Assembly: GCA_009843815.1 (NCBI GenBank)
Contig: VYCS01000008.1
Span: forward strand, 1 to 54,540
Origin: Cenarchaeum sp. SB0675_bin_21
GTDB lineage: Archaea; Thermoproteota; Nitrososphaeria; Nitrososphaerales; Nitrosopumilaceae
DNA: 54,540 nucleotides
Reading direction: 5' to 3'
Shown here: one piece after another, positions 8,453-16,393 of the stretch
Numbering within the stretch: position 1 is the stretch's first letter
Layout: each line of letters begins with the position of its first letter
Position numbers and translations under genes: made by a program
The notes under the pieces: model-generated
The model's database searches: none
What the model was told of the DNA's origin: nothing
The model's input: the letters and a program-made list of their open reading frames with translations, nothing else

Positions 8453-10010
8453 CAGGTATCACGCCCTTCTCCACCAAAAACGCAACACTGGCCAAAAACT
8501 CGGCATCGCTGACCAGTCCATCTACCCACCATTGAGCCGTGCTTCGGACCCATGACTCTATATCACCGCCTGTATCAGATGAGACCGCATCAACCTGTAT
8601 TACATCATTCTTAATTAAAAAGGCCATAGCCTGTACAAACGAATCATCATCTATATCACCTTCTGCCCACCACTGAACTGTATTACGGATCCAATCTGGT
8701 ATCAAATCCATATTACCATTTGATGCGGTATTGAATACTATTGGTAGTGCTGCTGCTGCCAACTCGTTATCATCCACATTACTAAACTGTAAGAGGGCAG
8801 GTCCCTGTATATCCGAGGGCACATCAAATACAATACTTACAGGTTTATTCTCATCGGATACGCCACTCCCCGAGTACAGTATAACATCATCATCATATAC
8901 TACTTGTACATCGTATGGTACTGATACCACCAAGCTGCTGGGAAAGACGTGTGTTATGTTAAATGATGCTGTGTTTGATTGTCCCGATACAGGTCCGTCC
9001 GGTTCTAAATCGATTAGTATGCGGTACTGGCCATTGGTGGTCACCGAACTGTACACAGAGTCCAAAGACGGTTTGGCAGTGACTCTCATTACATCGATAT
9101 CATCGGTCTGCTCGTATAATCTAAACAGTTCACCCTGAGGTAGTACTAAATGCACTATCCTATAGTCCAAAAAGTAGTCATCTATAGTCACTATTCTAGG
9201 AGGCAAGTCAAGTCCGTTTATTTGAACATCAAAATCAGAGACCAAAAGTTCCCCAAAGGTTATGGGCACAGCAAACTCTACATGTACCACATCTATCTGA
9301 TTTAATATATCCTCATCCCATTCAAAGGGCATCTCAAATGAGACGGTTCGCTGTGTGTCATCATATCTTATGTTATGTAATACATCATAGTACGTGACAA
9401 ATCTCATGGTTTGTTCATTCCAGTATTGATCGTCTATCGTATGAAGAAACGTCATGGGTACAGTGACGGCGGAGTTAAACTGTAATGGTTCAGGTGGCGC
9501 ATATCCCTGAGATGACAGTATGGAGACATCCAGAGAATATAGGCCGCCATCAGCCAAAGCGGGCCCAGACATCATATACGTTACATCGCTTAAAATTCCA
9601 AAGAAGCCGCCAGAACTACGCTCATACAGTACGCCATCACCAGAGTCATCAGAGGTAAATTGTAGTTTTACGACACCATTATTTGCCTGAAACTCTTGCG
9701 CAAAGAGTTGGGTCTGTCCGCGTCGGGCATCGATGTATAATATAGTATCCCCTATAGGCTCTCTATTGTCATCGCGAATGAATGATACGGATACCAGAAC
9801 TTCAGACTCTGTCTTTTCAGAGTCGACCATTACAGTGACTAGTTGATTGTTCATCAGTATGGGCGGTAACACCTCAGTACCAGTACCGTGTCCATGCGCC
9901 ATAAAGTTTGGTGTCATAATGACGCATAATGCCATTATCATACATGGTATCCATATAGTCTTACACATACTGTATATTAACAAATCAAATGCTGATAAAA
10001 ATCTCGCCAT
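8439..10010 (-). CDS. Secreted thaumarchaeal protein with two tail motifs
   Basis: About 523 residues. A signal peptide (CKTIWIPCMIMALCVIM) ends before AHGHGTGTEVLPP, an opening common in thaumarchaeal exported proteins. A long beta-rich region follows. The C-terminus carries two copies of the tryptophan motif, IPDWIRNTVQWWAEGDIDDDSFVQAMAFLI and IESWVRSTAQWWVDGLVSDAEFLASVAFLV. The start is uncertain: the frame is open from a TTG at 10034, and the ATG at 9968 would also give a good signal peptide. It is probably an operon partner of the following secreted protein. Function unknown. Confidence 0.75.
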   Translation of the reverse strand: MARFLSAFDLLIYSMCKTIWIPCMIMALCVIMTPNFMAHGHGTGTEVLPPILMNNQLVTVMVDSEKTESEVLVSVSFIRDDNREPIGDTILYIDARRGQTQLFAQEFQANNGVVKLQFTSDDSGDGVLYERSSGGFFGILSDVTYMMSGPALADGGLYSLDVSILSSQGYAPPEPLQFNSAVTVPMTFLHTIDDQYWNEQTMRFVTYYDVLHNIRYDDTQRTVSFEMPFEWDEDILNQIDVVHVEFAVPITFGELLVSDFDVQINGLDLPPRIVTIDDYFLDYRIVHLVLPQGELFRLYEQTDDIDVMRVTAKPSLDSVYSSVTTNGQYRILIDLEPDGPVSGQSNTASFNITHVFPSSLVVSVPYDVQVVYDDDVILYSGSGVSDENKPVSIVFDVPSDIQGPALLQFSNVDDNELAAAALPIVFNTASNGNMDLIPDWIRNTVQWWAEGDIDDDSFVQAMAFLIKNDVIQVDAVSSDTGGDIESWVRSTAQWWVDGLVSDAEFLASVAFLVEKGVIPVDLD

Positions 10011-10189
10011 TCCCATGTCAAGGTCTTTGCGCAATGTATACGGTAAACTCCCAATTCATTGGGAAGCATCTCCCGTTGTAGGAGAGTCATACATAGAATT
10101 ACTAGTAAATTTTGCCTATTTCAGGTATTAGTTCGTATTTGAGCAGGTTTGGCGCGCCCCGGGAGAACGCATTAAAATAATCAATGGTT

Positions 10190-11182
10190 TCACAGCCAAT
10201 GAGGCAGTCTTAGGTATTCATCTAGGTTCTCGCCCCGCAACACTCGAAGCAGACCCTGTGCTTGTGGGGTAGACAGGACAGGCATATCAAACTTGTTATC
10301 TATAGAGATTCGGGGACACGCCACCTGTATGAAAGCATCCACATTGTGAATATTCACGAGTCGGTCGTTGGTTATATCAGTGAGAGCAAACATCTCCACC
10401 TCTTTGCCCAACGACTCTAGTTCTTTTTTAAATTTTAGACCAACAGTTTTAGAGAGCTGCCCCTCTTTTAATCCCACAACAATACCAAATCGCTTAGCCT
10501 CGGCCGCTTTGTATATAGACAGTGTGGCCTTCTTGCGCAACAACTCTGCAAACTCAGATATCTCCCGAACCTCATTAAAATATGGATCAAGCACATATGT
10601 GGGTTTACCAGTGGAGAGTGCAACGCCAGCGGCATGAAAGTTGCTCTGTCCCAGAAATAGATACGAATCCACATCATTACAAAGTGATGTGGCAGGATAA
10701 AATTCACATCCAAATACTTGTCCATCATTTAATTGCCCCTTGCCAGCGCCGATAACTGTCTTTATGCCGTGTTTTTGGAGAATTTCTACAACCTTCTGTA
10801 TTTGGTGCAAATGTTGACTGTCAGTCACCACTGCTACAGTACCTGATTTTAAGAGTTGGGCGCATTTCACTGCCACCGAGTCAAACGAGACATCATCAAA
10901 AGCATCTACCATTACGGTATTCCCAATAGTATCCATGGATATGGTGTGTCCTATGTTAAAGTGAATACCAGTTCCCAAAGTGCGAGCACTACTCTCATTA
11001 ATATCACAGCTGCCCCAGGTGGTATCAGCTATGACAAATGCAGGTATTCCAAACTTTTTGGTTATGTTTATTGCAGTCTTTTGTACCTGCGCAAGAATAC
11101 CTTCAGGTCCGTTCAACGATACCGATTGGGGTCTTTTAGTGGATATTTCACGAAATATGTGCTCCTCATCGATGACTATCAT
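10190..11182 (-). CDS. dph2: Diphthamide synthase Dph2 (radical SAM-like ACP transferase)
   Basis: A 330-residue archaeal Dph2. It transfers the 3-amino-3-carboxypropyl group from SAM to a histidine of translation elongation factor 2, the first step of diphthamide formation. The three cysteines that bind the 4Fe-4S cluster are present with the expected spacing: C59 (WGSCD), C159 (FGCEFYPA) and C289 (VACPRISID). Archaeal Dph2 works as a homodimer without Dph1. The start MIVIDEEHIF suits the family. It stands alone, transcribed leftward. Confidence 0.93.
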   Translation of the reverse strand: MIVIDEEHIFREISTKRPQSVSLNGPEGILAQVQKTAINITKKFGIPAFVIADTTWGSCDINESSARTLGTGIHFNIGHTISMDTIGNTVMVDAFDDVSFDSVAVKCAQLLKSGTVAVVTDSQHLHQIQKVVEILQKHGIKTVIGAGKGQLNDGQVFGCEFYPATSLCNDVDSYLFLGQSNFHAAGVALSTGKPTYVLDPYFNEVREISEFAELLRKKATLSIYKAAEAKRFGIVVGLKEGQLSKTVGLKFKKELESLGKEVEMFALTDITNDRLVNIHNVDAFIQVACPRISIDNKFDMPVLSTPQAQGLLRVLRGENLDEYLRLPHWL

Positions 11183-11256
11183 GTAGACACCAATGTTGAT
11201 TTTTAATTTAAACTAAGGGTTGAGGACATTAGAATTATACACTAAAGTTCACAGAA

Positions 11257-11457
11257 CTACTTGTCTAGTTGTTTGATCATTAGTGACCGCCATGTGTAGC
11301 TGAACGTCTCGGTTAGAACTAAGCTGTTATAATGCCAAACTTCATCCTCAAAACTCCTATGAAACCGCTCCAACTTGCCATTGGTTTGTGAGTGGCGTGG
11401 TCTTGAGTTTATCAGTCCCACCCAAGTGAACCAATAAACTATCAGTAGTGTAATGGG
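11257..11457 (-). pseudogene. Remnant of a DDE (rve-type) transposase
   Basis: The minus strand reads INSRPRHSQTNGKLERFHRSFEDEVWHYNSL before running into unrelated sequence and a stop at 11257. The NGKLERFHR pattern is the region around the third catalytic acid (Glu) of integrase-core transposases of the IS481/IS3 type. The first two aspartates, the N-terminal HTH and the normal C-terminus are missing. About 45 residues are recognisable, so this is an old fragment of an insertion sequence lying between dph2 and tiaS. Confidence 0.7.
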
Positions 11458-11581
11458 TTACTTCCAGTCTTATCAGGAGGCCAGATTAGCTCTGAATAGT
11501 CCAGGTATGCGTAAAATCACCATCAACCGCTTTCTAGAGAACCATATATTGCAATACTGTATAACGAATATCATGCAAGAG

Positions 11582-12889
11582 ATGCATGTGGGTCTTGATG
11601 ACACCGACTCAACAAAGGGTATGTGTACTACATTTTTGGCATATATAATAACAGAGAGACTCTTGAAAGACAGAGTCAAATTCTTGGAGTATCCAAAACT
11701 TGTACGCCTAAATCCCAATGTACCCTGGAAGACAAGGGGGAATGGCGCCGTTGCACTACACTTTGCAACAGATGATGTAGAGCGCGTACGGCAACACATA
11801 ACAGAGATGGTATTATTATATTCGGATTTACAGAATGGTGCAAATCCAGGTGTGGTATTTTTGGAGGGAGACAACATAACTTCACATATGAAAAGATTCA
11901 GTCAAGATGCATTACATAAAATTGTAAAGATATCTGATGCGCAGAGTATAATTAAGCAAGCTGGTGGCGATACACTCTCTTTGGGGACCGGAATGGGAAT
12001 AATCGGAGCTACTGCTGCCATTGCATATGACTTTAGAGACAGTACGGTAGAGATTATCACATATAGGAGAGATACCAACCTTGGGACGCAGCGTCACATA
12101 GATCCCGACAGCGTACGAATGATGCAAGAGAAGACTTTTCCGTATACGTTCAATAGTTATGATGATGACTCTGGCCATGTATTGATAGCGCCTCGAGGGC
12201 CGGATCCTGTCTTTTATGGAATAAGAGGAGAATATCCCAACATATTGCATAGGGCATCATCGATGATAATACATAAGGAAAGATTACGAGGACATATGAT
12301 ATTTCGTACGAATCAAGGTACCGGGGACCACCTGCAACATATCATAAAATCAGATGCAATGGAGCCGCATACATCTGGATGTGTACAAGGAGTGGTATCA
12401 AGTGAACCTCAAATCATACCAGGAGGTCACATGTGCTTTAACATACATAGTAAAGGTATATCCATACCTTGCTGGACATACAAGCCTACAAAACTTCCCC
12501 AAAAGTTATCAGGACTGATCTGTGGGGATCATCTCATTGTGGGCGGTGGCGTCAGGGCGGAATCAGTAGATCACTCCAGATCCATAAATATTGAAAATGT
12601 ACATGTGCAGAGGCTAGCTCCACATATCACATATAGAAATCCTCGTTGTGAAAGATGCAATAAAAGCATGAAATCAAAGGGACGCGGGCAACACTTCTGG
12701 TGTATACGGTGCGGCGATAAGGCAGAGCACCGCCAACAGGTCTTTATTCCTAGAAAGATATCAGAGGGAGAGTACAGCGCCGTAATGACTGCGCATAGAC
12801 ACCTAACACGGCCACCTCAAAGACATAACAAGATAAACCGTATAACCTTTGAGCCAAATACAAACTGGGTCGCAGTTTATGAATACTGA
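11582..12889 (+). CDS. tiaS: tRNA(Ile2) 2-agmatinylcytidine synthetase TiaS
   Basis: A 435-residue enzyme that attaches agmatine to C34 of the CAU-anticodon tRNA-Ile so that it reads AUA. The start MHVGLDDTDST was chosen because it opens on the family's DDTD motif (residues 6-9); the frame is open about 130 bases further upstream. Later come the OB-fold region (PCWTYKPTKLPQKLSGLICGD) and a C-terminal zinc ribbon (CERCNKSM ... WCIRCGDKA). AUA codons are frequent in this window, so the enzyme should be essential. Its stop codon directly abuts the 3' end of the opposing tRNA-Met gene. Confidence 0.93.
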   Translation: MHVGLDDTDSTKGMCTTFLAYIITERLLKDRVKFLEYPKLVRLNPNVPWKTRGNGAVALHFATDDVERVRQHITEMVLLYSDLQNGANPGVVFLEGDNITSHMKRFSQDALHKIVKISDAQSIIKQAGGDTLSLGTGMGIIGATAAIAYDFRDSTVEIITYRRDTNLGTQRHIDPDSVRMMQEKTFPYTFNSYDDDSGHVLIAPRGPDPVFYGIRGEYPNILHRASSMIIHKERLRGHMIFRTNQGTGDHLQHIIKSDAMEPHTSGCVQGVVSSEPQIIPGGHMCFNIHSKGISIPCWTYKPTKLPQKLSGLICGDHLIVGGGVRAESVDHSRSINIENVHVQRLAPHITYRNPRCERCNKSMKSKGRGQHFWCIRCGDKAEHRQQVFIPRKISEGEYSAVMTAHRHLTRPPQRHNKINRITFEPNTNWVAVYEY

Positions 12890-12979
12890 TAGCGGGGAGT
12901 AGATTTGAACTACTGGTTTGCGGGTTATGAGCCCGCCGGGATGACCTAGTCCATAGTTGTCTGACTTCCCCACCCCGCT
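12890..12979 (-). tRNA. Initiator tRNA-Met (CAT) with D-loop intron
   Basis: On the minus strand the acceptor AGCGGGG pairs with CCCCGCT, and A follows as discriminator. The anticodon arm GCGGG-CTCATAA-CCCGC has anticodon CAT (12927-12929) and the three consecutive G:C pairs typical of initiator tRNAs; the A1:T72 pair also fits. The T arm is regular. The D arm is interrupted by 15 extra bases at 12946-12960; removing them restores a normal D-stem (GGGA/TCCC) and loop. The gene abuts the tiaS stop codon. Confidence 0.92.
12946..12960 (-). other. 15-nt non-canonical tRNA intron
   Basis: The insert ACAACTATGGACTAG lies in the D-loop of the initiator tRNA-Met. It forms a bulge-helix-bulge substrate for archaeal splicing endonuclease: exon AGTC pairs with intron GACT (four-base central helix). 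The 3-nt bulges AGA and AGG flank it, with cuts expected after AG in each. An inner CA/TG stem closes an ACTA loop and the outer GA/TC pairs lie in the D-stem. The pairing was worked out by hand. Confidence 0.85.
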
Positions 12980-13470
12980 GATATTAGTGAGATGCACAGA
13001 TATATCTATTTTTGGAAAACGTCCCAGAGTTACACCATATGCAAAGGGGGATGAGTTCATTTGCGACTGCCGGTCATCCTTGTCTTGTGTCGTTAGTCTC
13101 AGAGTCACCAATGTACGTCTTGCCCGCCTAGATGAGAGTACTGGCTCTTGCGCAAACGCAGGTGTCCCCTGGCTTGCATTATTACACGTCACACCAAAGA
13201 ACGACTGTACATGGAGCATCCCGTTCTCCGGTCAGTGCTTGATGGTTCATGGGGGGCCAATGCAAGAACCATAAGACACAGTATACAATATAGTCGATAC
13301 ACGGGGGCAGAGTCGCACATATCAGAGATCGGTCCCACTACCACCCGTTTTCAAAATGCCTCTCCAACCACCAGATGTAACTTGCCAGATATGTTTTAGT
13401 GAATTACCCAGTGTTTGTCACCATCCTAAACATGAGTGGTATATACTTATTGAACACAGCCGCTAATCAT
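12980..13470. other. Gap upstream of tRNA-Met and the sugar dehydrogenase
   Basis: About 490 bases. The end next to the tRNA holds its promoter. Frames of 80-138 residues cross this stretch on both strands, but they overlap the tRNA or its promoter, show no domain and have no convincing start. I see no supported gene here. Confidence 0.4.
12999..13010 (-). promoter_or_regulatory. TATA box of tRNA-Met
   Basis: Minus-strand AATAGATATATC is centred about 25 bases upstream of the mature tRNA 5' end at 12979. This is the expected archaeal box-A position for a transcript starting at or just before the tRNA. Confidence 0.5.
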
Positions 13471-14556
13471 ATGGTGGATAAGAGAGTACGTATCGCAGGC
13501 ATAATAGGGGCACTGGCTTTCTCTGCATGGGTACTGACATCACCATCAGATCCCCTACCCATACCAGCACCGTCTGGTGAGGGACCTGAAGACTCTGTAG
13601 TCATATTGGCAGAAGATTTAGAGAGGCCAAGGCACATAGCTGTAATAGATGATTATGTATTTGTTACAGAGCGGGAAGGGCGTATACGATTGGTGGACAA
13701 TGGGACACTACTCGAAAGGCCAGTAGCAGTACTGCGGCCTGTTGAGGACTTTGATATAGGACTCAGTGGCGTTGCAGTGCATCCAAACTATAACGAAAAT
13801 GGATTGTTATACGCATACATATCCTACAGAGAAGATGGCACACTATACAATAAAGTCATGAAGATAACGCTGGTAGAGAATAGATTGGTGGATGCCATAC
13901 CAATTATAGAGCATATACCGGGATCCCGATTCTCCAACGGTGGTGTAGTAAAGTTTGGGCCTGACGGTATGCTATACATAGGAACCGGTACACCTTCAGA
14001 CTCATCCCATCTACCTCAGGATATAGACTCGTTGGCTGGAAAGATACTGCGCATACATGATGATGGAGCCATACCAACAGATAATCCGTATAAAGATTCG
14101 CCGGTATACTCACTTGGTCATCGTAACATCAGAGGCATGGACTGGGACAGTACAGGAAGATTATACATATCCGAAGAGGGTCCTGACAAAAACGATGAGA
14201 TAAGCCTCATAACACCCGGTGAAAATTATGGTTGGCCAGAGAGTGAGTGTTATGGTTCAGGTTATGCCAATGCCACAATATGTTATGATCCTGCCATAGA
14301 GCCAGGGGGCATAGCATTCTCAAATGGTGTCGCGGCTACATCAGGTCATCTGTTGTTGGCATCATTACGGGGCGGTGGGCTCTTTGAGATAGACGTAAAT
14401 GAAGGTCTATCATCACAAAAAATTCTCTTAAGTGGTGTTGGACGCATTCGGGATGTGGTCCAGAGTGAAGATGGCACAATATACGTGATAACCTCAAATA
14501 CAGATGGTAAAGGATTTCCCGCCGAGAGTGATGATAGACTGCTGATGCTACGATAG
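13471..14556 (+). CDS. PQQ-type sugar dehydrogenase (GSDH family), membrane-anchored or secreted
   Basis: About 361 residues with an N-terminal hydrophobic segment (IAGIIGALAFSAWVL) acting as signal or anchor. A six-bladed propeller of the soluble glucose/aldose sugar dehydrogenase type follows. Recognisable motifs are LERPRHIAVIDD, GIGLSG-like DIGLSGVAVHPNY, FSNGGVVKFGPDGMLYIGTG, SLGHRNIRGMDWD, and EEGPDKNDEISLITPGENYGWPE. These enzymes oxidise sugars with PQQ outside the cytoplasm. Substrate and cofactor are inferred from the family. The frame is open from 13399, so the start is not certain; the ATG before VDKRVRIAG gives the best signal. Confidence 0.8.
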   Translation: MVDKRVRIAGIIGALAFSAWVLTSPSDPLPIPAPSGEGPEDSVVILAEDLERPRHIAVIDDYVFVTEREGRIRLVDNGTLLERPVAVLRPVEDFDIGLSGVAVHPNYNENGLLYAYISYREDGTLYNKVMKITLVENRLVDAIPIIEHIPGSRFSNGGVVKFGPDGMLYIGTGTPSDSSHLPQDIDSLAGKILRIHDDGAIPTDNPYKDSPVYSLGHRNIRGMDWDSTGRLYISEEGPDKNDEISLITPGENYGWPESECYGSGYANATICYDPAIEPGGIAFSNGVAATSGHLLLASLRGGGLFEIDVNEGLSSQKILLSGVGRIRDVVQSEDGTIYVITSNTDGKGFPAESDDRLLMLR

Positions 14557-14648
14557 CACAGGCCAGATGTGGTCTTGAATTATACTGGACAGTTGTAAAA
14601 GACAACAGGTCAAGATGGCCTCCAATATCAAGGGGCGCCGGACGCATA

Positions 14649-14656
14649 CATTATCA
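14649..14656. repeat. Target-site duplication, left copy (CATTATCA)
   Basis: The eight bases CATTATCA lie directly outside the left inverted repeat of the TnpB element and are repeated exactly and in the same direction outside the right repeat at 16273-16280. Confidence 0.8.
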
Positions 14657-14681
14657 GGTTCCTCCCGCAAAGTCGGGTGAT
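14657..14681 (+). repeat. Left terminal inverted repeat (25 bp)
   Basis: Begins GGTTCCTCCCGCAAAGTCGG and is the exact reverse complement of 16248-16272. It overlaps the start codons of tnpB. It contains a small hairpin, CCCG-caaagt-CGGG. Confidence 0.9.
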
Positions 14682-16248
14682 GGTTGATGTGTTGTTGGAT
14701 AGTGTTAAATACGTTATTAAACCGTACTATATGATGGCTCTTGTAAAAAATAGTAGGGCAATAACACGTACATACACAAAAAATTTGGGTATGCAGTACG
14801 TGTTTGAGCATGTCAGGAAGGTGGCAGAAGTGGCGTACATTATAGCAGATAACACGGGGAAGAATACCTATGGTGTTAACGCATTGATGTATCGTACAAT
14901 GCGCGGCCCTGACCCCAAAGTACATTCGTCCATAACGCAGACCGCCATACGGGACGGGGTTGCCGCCCATAAAACGTACAATACAAAGACTGCGCAGGGC
15001 ATGAAGGTATCTGAGCCCGTGTTTCGCAATCCGGTTGTAAAGTTGAAAAACCAAAATTGGAGGCTGAATCCGATAGCGGGTGGATATATGACTATTGCAA
15101 ATGTTGGCTCATCAAAACACCCACATATGATAGCAATTCCCATCTCTTCAGATGTGGTACGCCGCATAGGACAAAATGAGTTGGGCGAGTTGTGGATCAC
15201 GCCGACCACATACACCATAACGTATTACAACAAAGTGCCCGAGGTTGACAAGCCCCACCCATACGGCAAGTCAGAGATTATCGAGTTGCTTACGGATGTG
15301 GGGTATGTGGGCGGCACACCAAAGGATGTAATTGGCGTAGATATCAATGAAAAGAATATCACCGTAGGAGATAAAGATACAATGGTACGGTTTGATCTAT
15401 CCGATACGATACAGGCCATTGAGGACGCAAAGACTGACGATGCAAACAATACGTATACCCGTACGCATGATAATGCCGCATATGCGGCACGTACCGGAAG
15501 GCGTGTTGTACACAAAAAAGAGGAGGAGCGCAGAGAAAAACAACAAGTCGTGTGTGGCGGTCATAAATTATACAACAAACTCAAACGCAGATACAGGAAA
15601 CTCAAGAGGGAGGGCAAACACAAGAGGGCCGCGGAGATAAAGAAGCAGATGAATAAATGCATATTAAACATACAGCATAACCACACAAAGTCAAAGAAGA
15701 ATGCTAAAAAGCGCAAGGTAACTAAAGCCGTGCGCCACCACGAACATGGGCTGAATGTGATGGCACTATGCATCGCACAGTGGGCCGCACAGTCTGGGTG
15801 TTTGGTGGTGTTGGAGGATTTAACCCGCATATCGTATAATTGGCAGAAGGGTGGAAAGTTTGGCCATAATATGCGTCGCAGGTTACATTCTGCCATGATG
15901 CGAAAGGCATCAAATTTAATTTATGAAAAGTCCCGGTTTTTGGGAGTGGAGGCATTACATATGCGTCCACACAACACATCCAAGCTATGTGCTGTATGTA
16001 GAACCCCACTAACTGGAACTTATCATAAAAAAGACTACACCCACTGCCGTACAGTTGGCGTAGATCGTGACGTCAACGCAGTGGAGAACATACGGCGAAC
16101 AAGCGCCGTATCCCGGTATGGTCGTAAGGTTTCGGCCAGTCTGGGCGAAGTCCGTCGTGGTGTGGATGTAATCCTCGATCCCACACCACTCATACAGGGT
16201 TGCTGGAGCAACTGGGCTGACAGACTATCCCGCATAGCGGGGGTGTAA
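14677..16248 (+). CDS. tnpB: TnpB-family RNA-guided nuclease
   Basis: A 523-residue TnpB homologue, longer than the usual 350-450. The RuvC catalytic acids are D222 (GVDINEKNITV), E380 (VVLEDLTRIS) and D465 (DRDVNAVENI). A basic coiled segment (KLYNKLKRRYRKLKREGKHKRAAEIKKQ) precedes the second motif. The zinc finger is irregular: CAVC is intact but the second half reads THCRTVG, lacking one cysteine. The N-terminal about 200 residues do not match the standard wedge start. Start and stop codons fall in the terminal inverted repeats. An omegaRNA would be expected from the 3' end. Confidence 0.88.
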   Translation: MMVDVLLDSVKYVIKPYYMMALVKNSRAITRTYTKNLGMQYVFEHVRKVAEVAYIIADNTGKNTYGVNALMYRTMRGPDPKVHSSITQTAIRDGVAAHKTYNTKTAQGMKVSEPVFRNPVVKLKNQNWRLNPIAGGYMTIANVGSSKHPHMIAIPISSDVVRRIGQNELGELWITPTTYTITYYNKVPEVDKPHPYGKSEIIELLTDVGYVGGTPKDVIGVDINEKNITVGDKDTMVRFDLSDTIQAIEDAKTDDANNTYTRTHDNAAYAARTGRRVVHKKEEERREKQQVVCGGHKLYNKLKRRYRKLKREGKHKRAAEIKKQMNKCILNIQHNHTKSKKNAKKRKVTKAVRHHEHGLNVMALCIAQWAAQSGCLVVLEDLTRISYNWQKGGKFGHNMRRRLHSAMMRKASNLIYEKSRFLGVEALHMRPHNTSKLCAVCRTPLTGTYHKKDYTHCRTVGVDRDVNAVENIRRTSAVSRYGRKVSASLGEVRRGVDVILDPTPLIQGCWSNWADRLSRIAGV

Positions 16249-16272
16249 TCACCCGACTTTGCGGGAGGAACC
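16248..16272 (-). repeat. Right terminal inverted repeat (25 bp)
   Basis: Exact reverse complement of 14657-14681. Just inside it lies another hairpin, CCCGC-ata-GCGGG (about 16229-16241). The tnpB stop codon is at the inner edge of the repeat. Confidence 0.9.
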
Positions 16273-16280
16273 CATTATCA
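16273..16280. repeat. Target-site duplication, right copy (CATTATCA)
   Basis: Identical to 14649-14656 and directly adjacent to the right inverted repeat. Confidence 0.8.
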
Positions 16281-16393
16281 AAGATGTTTGTAATGTATGA
16301 ATGAAATTTACATATTTACAAGACCGCCATCGACCAGGCGTCAGCACACATAAAATAACAAATCTGTCATAGAGTTTTAATATAGACAAAAAA

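Larger units (their letters stand above)
14657..16272 (+). mobile_element. TnpB element bounded by 25-bp terminal inverted repeats
   Basis: A 1,616-bp element containing a single gene, a TnpB-type RNA-guided nuclease. Its ends are perfect 25-bp inverted repeats, and an 8-bp direct repeat flanks it as a target-site duplication. No TnpA (Y1 transposase), serine recombinase or DDE transposase lies inside. IS200/IS605 elements normally have no such repeats or duplication, so it must be moved in trans by another transposase or derive from a TIR element that acquired tnpB. It lies between the sugar dehydrogenase and the thiolase. Confidence 0.8.

Noticed and set aside
12803-13219. 138-residue open frame on the minus strand
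   Set aside because: It runs through the tRNA-Met gene and its TATA box and shows no domain.
12957-13274. 105-residue open frame on the plus strand
   Set aside because: It begins inside the tRNA-Met gene, and composition and lack of motifs suggest chance.
14657-16272. CRISPR-related interpretation of the repeats around tnpB
   Set aside because: There are only two copies here, in inverted orientation, with a gene rather than spacers between them; no regularly spaced direct repeats occur in the window.
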